Shown in pieces: positions 13,575 to 17,909 of a stretch of DNA of 17,909 nucleotides. The stretch spans positions 1 through 17,909 of the forward strand of contig CAXGYF010000031.1 of assembly GCA_964013895.1 (NCBI GenBank), given 5' to 3'. Made by a program: the position numbers and the translations under genes. The notes beneath the pieces are model-generated. The model worked only from the letters and a program-made list of their open reading frames with translations. It was not told where the DNA came from and made no database searches. Every line of letters starts with the position of its first letter. The first letter of the stretch is position 1. The stretch is from MedAcidi-G1 sp002713545. Lineage in GTDB: Bacteria > Actinomycetota > Acidimicrobiia > Acidimicrobiales > MedAcidi-G1.

Positions 13575-15037
13575 GATTCATCAGAGTTTCTTATCTGTAA
13601 GGTTTTTAAATCCGAATGAAAATCTAATGCATAGTTGCCACCTTCACGACCCAATCCGCTAATACCGAGCCCGCCGAAAGGAGCACTTAAGTCACGCACC
13701 AAGAAACAATTTACCCATACTGTTCCGGCTCGTAGCGCAGAGCCTAACGTTTTTGCTTTTTCAATTGAATCGGTGAAAAGTGTTGCAGAAAGACCGTACT
13801 CGGTACTGTTTGCAAGATTTATAGCCTCTTCTTCTTTTTCGAAAGTCTGGAATGTAAGAACTGGTCCAAAAACTTCATTCTGAACTATCTCACTTTTATT
13901 TGAAGCAGGTTTTACGAGAGTGGGTTCATAAAAAAGTTGCTGGCTATCCAACCTCTTACCGCCTCTGAGAATTTCATCACCATTTACTACTGCTCTGTCA
14001 ACAAACGCTTCAACTCTTTTAAGGTGGTCAGGGTGGATAAGAGGTGTGATGGTAGTCGCATCTTCGAAACTGCTCCCAAGAATATGCTTATCTACATTTT
14101 GATGAAAACAATCTAAAAAATGTTCACTGATTTCATCTGCGACAATAAGTCTTGTTGCCGCTAAGCAGACCTGCCCTGAATCGTCGTACTGGCCCGCTGC
14201 AGTGATAGCTGCTTGTTCCACATCAGCGTCTTGAAGCACTACTAAGGCTCCTTTGCCTCCCAGTTCTGCTGTAAAAGGAACAATGTTTTTTGCGGCCTCT
14301 ATCCCAATTTTTCTTGCTGTTTCGCAGGAACCTGTAAATGAAATCCTTCTAACTTTTGGATTTCCAGTTAAAAAAGAACCAACTTCCTCACCAATACCCT
14401 GAACTACGTTGAAAACTCCTGGTGGGAAACCAGCTTGATCAACTAGATCTGCGAGAATACTGGCTGAAAGCGGCGCCCACTCAGCTGGTTTAAGGATGAC
14501 AGTATTACCAGCTGCTAATGCCGGAGCAACTTTCCATGTCGCAAGCATGAATGGTGCATTCCAGGGAGTGATGATTACGGTAGGTCCTGCCGGAAGCCGC
14601 TGGATCAGATTTGTTGTACCGTTTGACTCCCAGGCTCTTCCCTTATATTCACTTGCCAAATCTGCATAAGCCCGAAAATTTCTGGCGCCACGCGGAATCA
14701 CTCTATTTAAAAGGCTTTCATAACGCATAGCCATGTCAGTGCATTCAACCCTTGCTATCTTTGGAACTTCTTTGTCGATGAGATCGGCCAGACGATACAA
14801 AAAAGAAGCACGTTCTTGTGGGGCCAGATTTGCCCACTCTTCAAATGCTTCCGATGCAGAAGCAATAGCCAGGTCGGATGTGTTTCTATCTCCAGCCGAT
14901 ACCTCAGCTAACTCTTCTTCCCATTTAAGAGGGGAATGAACTTTGAACACTGATGGTGATGAAATTCTTTCACCGCCTATGTAGTGGTCAAGTGAGATCT
15001 CACTTCCAGCTATTTTGCTTCTAGGTCGTTCAGTAAT
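13571..15037 (-). CDS. HpaE-like semialdehyde dehydrogenase, probable ATT start
   Basis: This NAD(P)-dependent aldehyde dehydrogenase (488 residues from ATT 15037) has ITPWNAPF (catalytic Asn160), LKPAEW (Lys183), FTGSCETARK, ELGGKG (Glu258) and SGQVCLAATR (nucleophile Cys291). The C-terminal VNCFLVRDLSAPFGG and SGLGREGGNYALDFHSDLK are typical of 5-carboxymethyl-2-hydroxymuconate and 2-hydroxymuconate semialdehyde dehydrogenases, which oxidise extradiol-cleavage products. The first standard start is GTG 14950, but it lacks a Shine-Dalgarno. It would also remove LDHYIGGERISSPSVFKVHS, the conserved first strand. The frame is open back to a TGA at 15050-15052, and the only start-like codon placed correctly behind the GGAAG at 15044-15048 is ATT. 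An ATT start, as in infC, or a single-base error for ATG are both possible. Overlaps the next gene by 4 nt. Confidence 0.85.
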   Translation of the reverse strand: MTERPRSKIAGSEISLDHYIGGERISSPSVFKVHSPLKWEEELAEVSAGDRNTSDLAIASASEAFEEWANLAPQERASFLYRLADLIDKEVPKIARVECTDMAMRYESLLNRVIPRGARNFRAYADLASEYKGRAWESNGTTNLIQRLPAGPTVIITPWNAPFMLATWKVAPALAAGNTVILKPAEWAPLSASILADLVDQAGFPPGVFNVVQGIGEEVGSFLTGNPKVRRISFTGSCETARKIGIEAAKNIVPFTAELGGKGALVVLQDADVEQAAITAAGQYDDSGQVCLAATRLIVADEISEHFLDCFHQNVDKHILGSSFEDATTITPLIHPDHLKRVEAFVDRAVVNGDEILRGGKRLDSQQLFYEPTLVKPASNKSEIVQNEVFGPVLTFQTFEKEEEAINLANSTEYGLSATLFTDSIEKAKTLGSALRAGTVWVNCFLVRDLSAPFGGLGISGLGREGGNYALDFHSDLKTLQIRNSDES

Positions 15038-15043
15038 TTGATT

Positions 15044-15048
15044 CTTCC
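15044..15048 (-). promoter_or_regulatory. Shine-Dalgarno pointing to an ATT start
   Basis: The minus strand reads GAAGGAAG, then AATCAA, then ATT (15035-15037). The 6-nt spacing between GGAAG and ATT is ideal. No ATG, GTG or TTG exists in frame between this site and GTG 14950. Confidence 0.55.
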
Positions 15049-15096
15049 TTCAATTAATTAAGAATAAATAAAAGCCATCTATGCAATAAACCTATT

Positions 15097-16401
15097 TTAA
15101 GGCCTAAAGCCCTCTAGGTATTCATCCAAAACATCATGGAATCTCTGCACACGGCCTTCTTGGCCCGCGAGGCGTACTCCGCTGTAGCCGCGAGATGATA
15201 ACCCTAATTGCTGTCCTGTGCTTATCGCTAAATCTTGATCAGCAATTTGTCTGTTCATTAGCTCTGTTCCATATTTAAAAAATCTTCTTTCTTCTGGTTT
15301 GGTGGCTCCTATTCGCTCAGCTGCGCCATGAGACAAATACATAAAATTGTCATAATAGTGTCTTTCTGGATCACGACGGTGCGGCCTCATTCTTTGAAGT
15401 CCTATATATTCCGACCCGGCGAAACTAAGTGTGACATTAGGAAATATGTTGTAATGGTAAGCATCTGTCAGCTGGTCGTCAAAAAGTTGATCGAATTGGT
15501 ATCCACGCTCACTTCCAGTTTCTCTTTTGACTGACTGGACTTTTTGTCGGGTTTCAAACTCTTTTCCTTCAAAATCTTCCGCATTTAGACCCCATGGTTC
15601 CAACATCTCTCTCAACTGATCATCTACTTCCAGCTCTTCGCCTGAAAGTGAATGAGATGGGGTGACCATTGGTATAGACATTCGATTATGCCCCTCCTCA
15701 CACCAGTCAAAATGACAATACTTATAGCTGTGTTCAATCCATTTCAGTCCCTGAGGATGAACTGAGGGTAGGTGATAAGACTCACACGAATTATCCTGCG
15801 GTACCTTCCAATTGCAATTGACGTCAACTGTGGATGAAGGCCCACGAATCCAATCATGGCTTTCATAAGCTTCAAATTCTTCCCAAACGGGTCCGAGGTA
15901 ATCTTTTAAACCCATACATTCAGGATCCATGTTTATCCAAATAAAACCAGCGAAAAGTTCACAATTTACTTCTACTAAGGTCATATCATCACAAGGGTTA
16001 CCGTCGATAAAGTCTTCAGGGTCTTGAACTTGACTCAATGAACCGTCTTTGGCCCATTCCCAGCCGTGATAAGGACACACTATTTGATCAGAGGTGCCCT
16101 CATTATTAAAAAGAAGGCGCGAACCACGATGTTGGCAGACATTGTAGAAAGCCTTGATTGAACCATCATTCTGTCGAATCATGATAAATGATTCAGGTCC
16201 AACCTCTTCTACCTGGTAGGACCCAGCGTCAAGTAACTCAGAAGATCGACCCATTAAAAGCCAAACTTTTGTCCACATGAAAGACCATTCACGATCAAAA
16301 AATTCTCGCGAAGTGTATTGGTCGCCCAGAATCGGAACATTGCGTAGTGGCGGACATACCCAGGGTCTAGCCAGCGCCATCACACTTTCAGGAGAATTCA
16401 A
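15097..16401 (-). CDS. Rieske non-heme iron oxygenase, alpha subunit
   Basis: This protein of up to 434 residues is a ring-hydroxylating or demethylating oxygenase. The [2Fe-2S] Rieske motif is CQHRG (Cys89, His91) followed by CPYHGW (Cys109, His112). The catalytic domain has NWKVPQDNSCESYHLPSVHP (197-216), giving iron ligands His210 and His215 with Glu207 in the electron-bridging position usually held by Asp. Asp390 in DQDLAISTGQQLGL is the likely third ligand. It needs a ferredoxin and reductase; none is in the window, nor is a beta subunit, so it is probably an alpha-only enzyme. TTG 16401 overlaps the upstream stop by 4 nt (TTGA); ATG 16380 (MALARPW) is an equally reasonable start. It lies between the PEP-mobile-domain gene and the semialdehyde dehydrogenase. 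It likely performs early oxygenation of the cluster substrate. Confidence 0.9.
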   Translation of the reverse strand: MNSPESVMALARPWVCPPLRNVPILGDQYTSREFFDREWSFMWTKVWLLMGRSSELLDAGSYQVEEVGPESFIMIRQNDGSIKAFYNVCQHRGSRLLFNNEGTSDQIVCPYHGWEWAKDGSLSQVQDPEDFIDGNPCDDMTLVEVNCELFAGFIWINMDPECMGLKDYLGPVWEEFEAYESHDWIRGPSSTVDVNCNWKVPQDNSCESYHLPSVHPQGLKWIEHSYKYCHFDWCEEGHNRMSIPMVTPSHSLSGEELEVDDQLREMLEPWGLNAEDFEGKEFETRQKVQSVKRETGSERGYQFDQLFDDQLTDAYHYNIFPNVTLSFAGSEYIGLQRMRPHRRDPERHYYDNFMYLSHGAAERIGATKPEERRFFKYGTELMNRQIADQDLAISTGQQLGLSSRGYSGVRLAGQEGRVQRFHDVLDEYLEGFRP

Positions 16402-17885
16402 GGCAATTCCAGAATTTTCACTTCACCTGAAGTTCCATCTATTTCTAGAGTAGAGCCATCAGGTATAAGTGTCGTGGCCTCATTTACCGAAACCACACAA
16501 GGTATTCCTAACTCTCTACTTACTATGACAGCATGACTGATTTGAGCTCCCACGTTTACTATTACGGCCTCTACGGCTAGAAAAAGTGGAGTCCACGCTG
16601 GATCCGTTATCGGCGCGACCATAATGTCGCCTGGTGATAAGTCAGGAGGATTAGACGGATCAAGAACTATCCGTGCTTTTCCCTGGGTAGTCCCAGGAGA
16701 TCCTGGAACCCCTGTCAAAATATCTCCAACGGTTAACGCTGAGGGCTTCTCCTCTAAAGATTTTCTATCCCACTGAGAAAGACCTGGGACAACTCCATCT
16801 CTTATAAAAAATGGTGGTTCTAAATCCCACAGTGCTTTCCAGTCTTCGTGACGCTTCGCAAGCGATTTTGTAAATGATCCCGGATTCTCTATGAAGGTTT
16901 CTAGTTCTTCATCCAGAAGCATAAATATTTGCTCAGCAGAATCAAGTATTCCCGACTCCGCATAGCGTCTTCCTAATTCACGAATAGTCATCCGACTTTC
17001 ATGCAGTGGCTTTACTAGAGTGGTCTTGGACCGCTCCCGAAAAATCATCATATTAGCTGCAGTTATTGCCCCTTCAAAAGTTCCAGTTAGTTCATCATTG
17101 TCCATCTCATTCAACTTTTTCCTTACTTCTTCTATGAGATTTTCTCTTTCTCTGCCAAGACGTTCTGAGGCTATTACTGGGGAGCGGTCATCATTTTGAG
17201 ACCTAACTTGGTCTATGGCTTTTAACGCTATAGATGGATCGGTTTCCCAAGTTTCACTACTCAACTCCCACTCATTTGCTCCACGTGAACCATACTCGTA
17301 TACGAATTCGTTAAAAGCTTCAAGAAATCTAGCTACTTCTTCAGAATCAGATTTTTTGAGTTCATCTAATAAGGAGTCAGAATGTGAATCAAAAATTTCA
17401 GAAATAATTCGGGAACCTCTCACCAAACGGGACATATCCCATATAGCAAATGATGGAGCAGCCGAATCTATTTCACCAAGACTTGATAAGAGACGAACAG
17501 GAATGCTTGGATCTCCTATTGCTTCACCTACAGCTGCCAGCATCCCAGGTGCAATTCCAGATGAGCCCGCTGAAACCATTTGATTCCGTGAAAGATTTTC
17601 AATAAGCGGTTGAAGATCTCGCAGCCTTTTGACCAACTCCTCATCGCTAAGTGATCCCAAGTTTGGTCTTTCTTTACGTTCCTTATCGGCAAGTTTTCTT
17701 TCTTCATTGAGCTCTGGCCATTCAGAAGCGGTCAGAACGAACTGCATGTGCGCATCAGCTAAATCCTGCAGATGGGGCTTTTCGTCTTCTGGATGAGGTT
17801 CGTATTTTGGAGAGTCTGGTTGGTCTCCAAAAATTGCAAGATCTAACTGCTCAACTGTTATGGCTGGATTCCTAACAGCTTGCAT
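16398..17885 (-). CDS. PEP-utilising mobile-domain protein without an ATP-grasp domain (possibly N-terminally incomplete)
   Basis: The C-terminus (about 388-492) is a PEP-utilising enzyme mobile domain. It has VPGSPGTTQGKARIV, a PGDIMVAPITDPAWTPLF segment, then QISHAVIVSRELGIPCVV with the phospho-carrier His451, and a closing DGTSGEVKIL. The middle region (about 40-380) is helical and includes YGSRGANEWE (198-207), resembling the substrate domain of rifampicin phosphotransferase and related dikinases. In such enzymes an ATP-grasp domain phosphorylates the His, which then phosphorylates the substrate; phenylphosphate synthase splits these parts between subunits. No ATP-grasp is visible here. 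The frame stays open from ATG 17885 to the window edge with no Shine-Dalgarno, so either a separate partner subunit or a longer protein lies upstream. Overlaps the Rieske gene start. It may phosphorylate the phenolic or alcohol substrate. Confidence 0.75.
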   Translation of the reverse strand: MQAVRNPAITVEQLDLAIFGDQPDSPKYEPHPEDEKPHLQDLADAHMQFVLTASEWPELNEERKLADKERKERPNLGSLSDEELVKRLRDLQPLIENLSRNQMVSAGSSGIAPGMLAAVGEAIGDPSIPVRLLSSLGEIDSAAPSFAIWDMSRLVRGSRIISEIFDSHSDSLLDELKKSDSEEVARFLEAFNEFVYEYGSRGANEWELSSETWETDPSIALKAIDQVRSQNDDRSPVIASERLGRERENLIEEVRKKLNEMDNDELTGTFEGAITAANMMIFRERSKTTLVKPLHESRMTIRELGRRYAESGILDSAEQIFMLLDEELETFIENPGSFTKSLAKRHEDWKALWDLEPPFFIRDGVVPGLSQWDRKSLEEKPSALTVGDILTGVPGSPGTTQGKARIVLDPSNPPDLSPGDIMVAPITDPAWTPLFLAVEAVIVNVGAQISHAVIVSRELGIPCVVSVNEATTLIPDGSTLEIDGTSGEVKILELP

Positions 17886-17909
17886 GCGAATACAAGAAAG
17901 ATTTATATA

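Noticed and set aside
15038..15096. Promoter between the Rieske and semialdehyde dehydrogenase genes
   Set aside because: AT-rich sequence gives several partial hexamers (for example TTGCAT) but no pair with proper spacing; read-through from the Rieske gene is simpler.

Overview
The window reads as a compact, gene-dense stretch of roughly 40-45% G+C (judged by eye). GTG and TTG starts, 1-8 nt gene overlaps, a probable leaderless start and the protein families present suggest a free-living, probably marine, actinobacterium (Acidimicrobiia-like). That placement is inference; there is no rRNA or other marker gene. No mobile element, tRNA, CRISPR array or obvious pseudogene was seen.

Layout. (1) At the left edge, on the minus strand, is the 5' part of a LigB-family (HpaD-like) class III extradiol ring-cleavage dioxygenase (1-200). 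A 178-bp divergent promoter region with two inverted repeats separates it from a plus-strand operon (379-3659): glutamine-synthetase-like gamma-glutamyl ligase, cytochrome P450 and SDR dehydrogenase. (2) A minus-strand operon (9235 down to 3669) encodes an FAH/HpaG-family enzyme followed by a branched-chain amino acid (Liv)-type ABC importer: LivK lipoprotein, LivF, LivH and a fused LivM-LivG protein. (3) A 58-bp divergent region (9236-9293) with a perfect 8-bp-arm palindrome separates that operon from a plus-strand pair, acetoacetate decarboxylase-family protein and a second P450 (9294-11349). (4) A minus-strand operon (17885 down to 11357) encodes a PEP-utilising mobile-domain protein lacking an ATP-grasp domain, a Rieske oxygenase alpha subunit, an HpaE-like semialdehyde dehydrogenase, an acyl-CoA-dehydrogenase-fold flavoprotein lacking the usual catalytic Glu, and a NicX-like (2,5-dihydroxypyridine 5,6-dioxygenase) protein. 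Convergent neighbours are separated by only 7-9 bp.

Together the genes look like one catabolic island for an aromatic or N-heteroaromatic compound. A Liv-type importer would take it up. Rieske, P450 and flavin oxygenases would activate it, possibly after gamma-glutamylation or phosphorylation by the GS-like and PEP-mobile-domain proteins. LigB-type and/or NicX-type non-heme iron enzymes would open the ring. The HpaE-like dehydrogenase, FAH-family enzyme, decarboxylase-family protein and SDR would process the products. Individual family calls are well supported by motifs; the substrate and the order of steps are inference. No recognisable regulator, ferredoxin, ferredoxin reductase or Rieske beta subunit lies in the window.

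Several starts were moved from the longest open frame. FAH starts at GTG 9235 behind a GGAGG. The SDR starts at GTG 2895. LivM-LivG starts at ATG 5507. The NicX-like gene starts at ATG 12397. The HpaE-like dehydrogenase appears to use a rare ATT codon at 15037.
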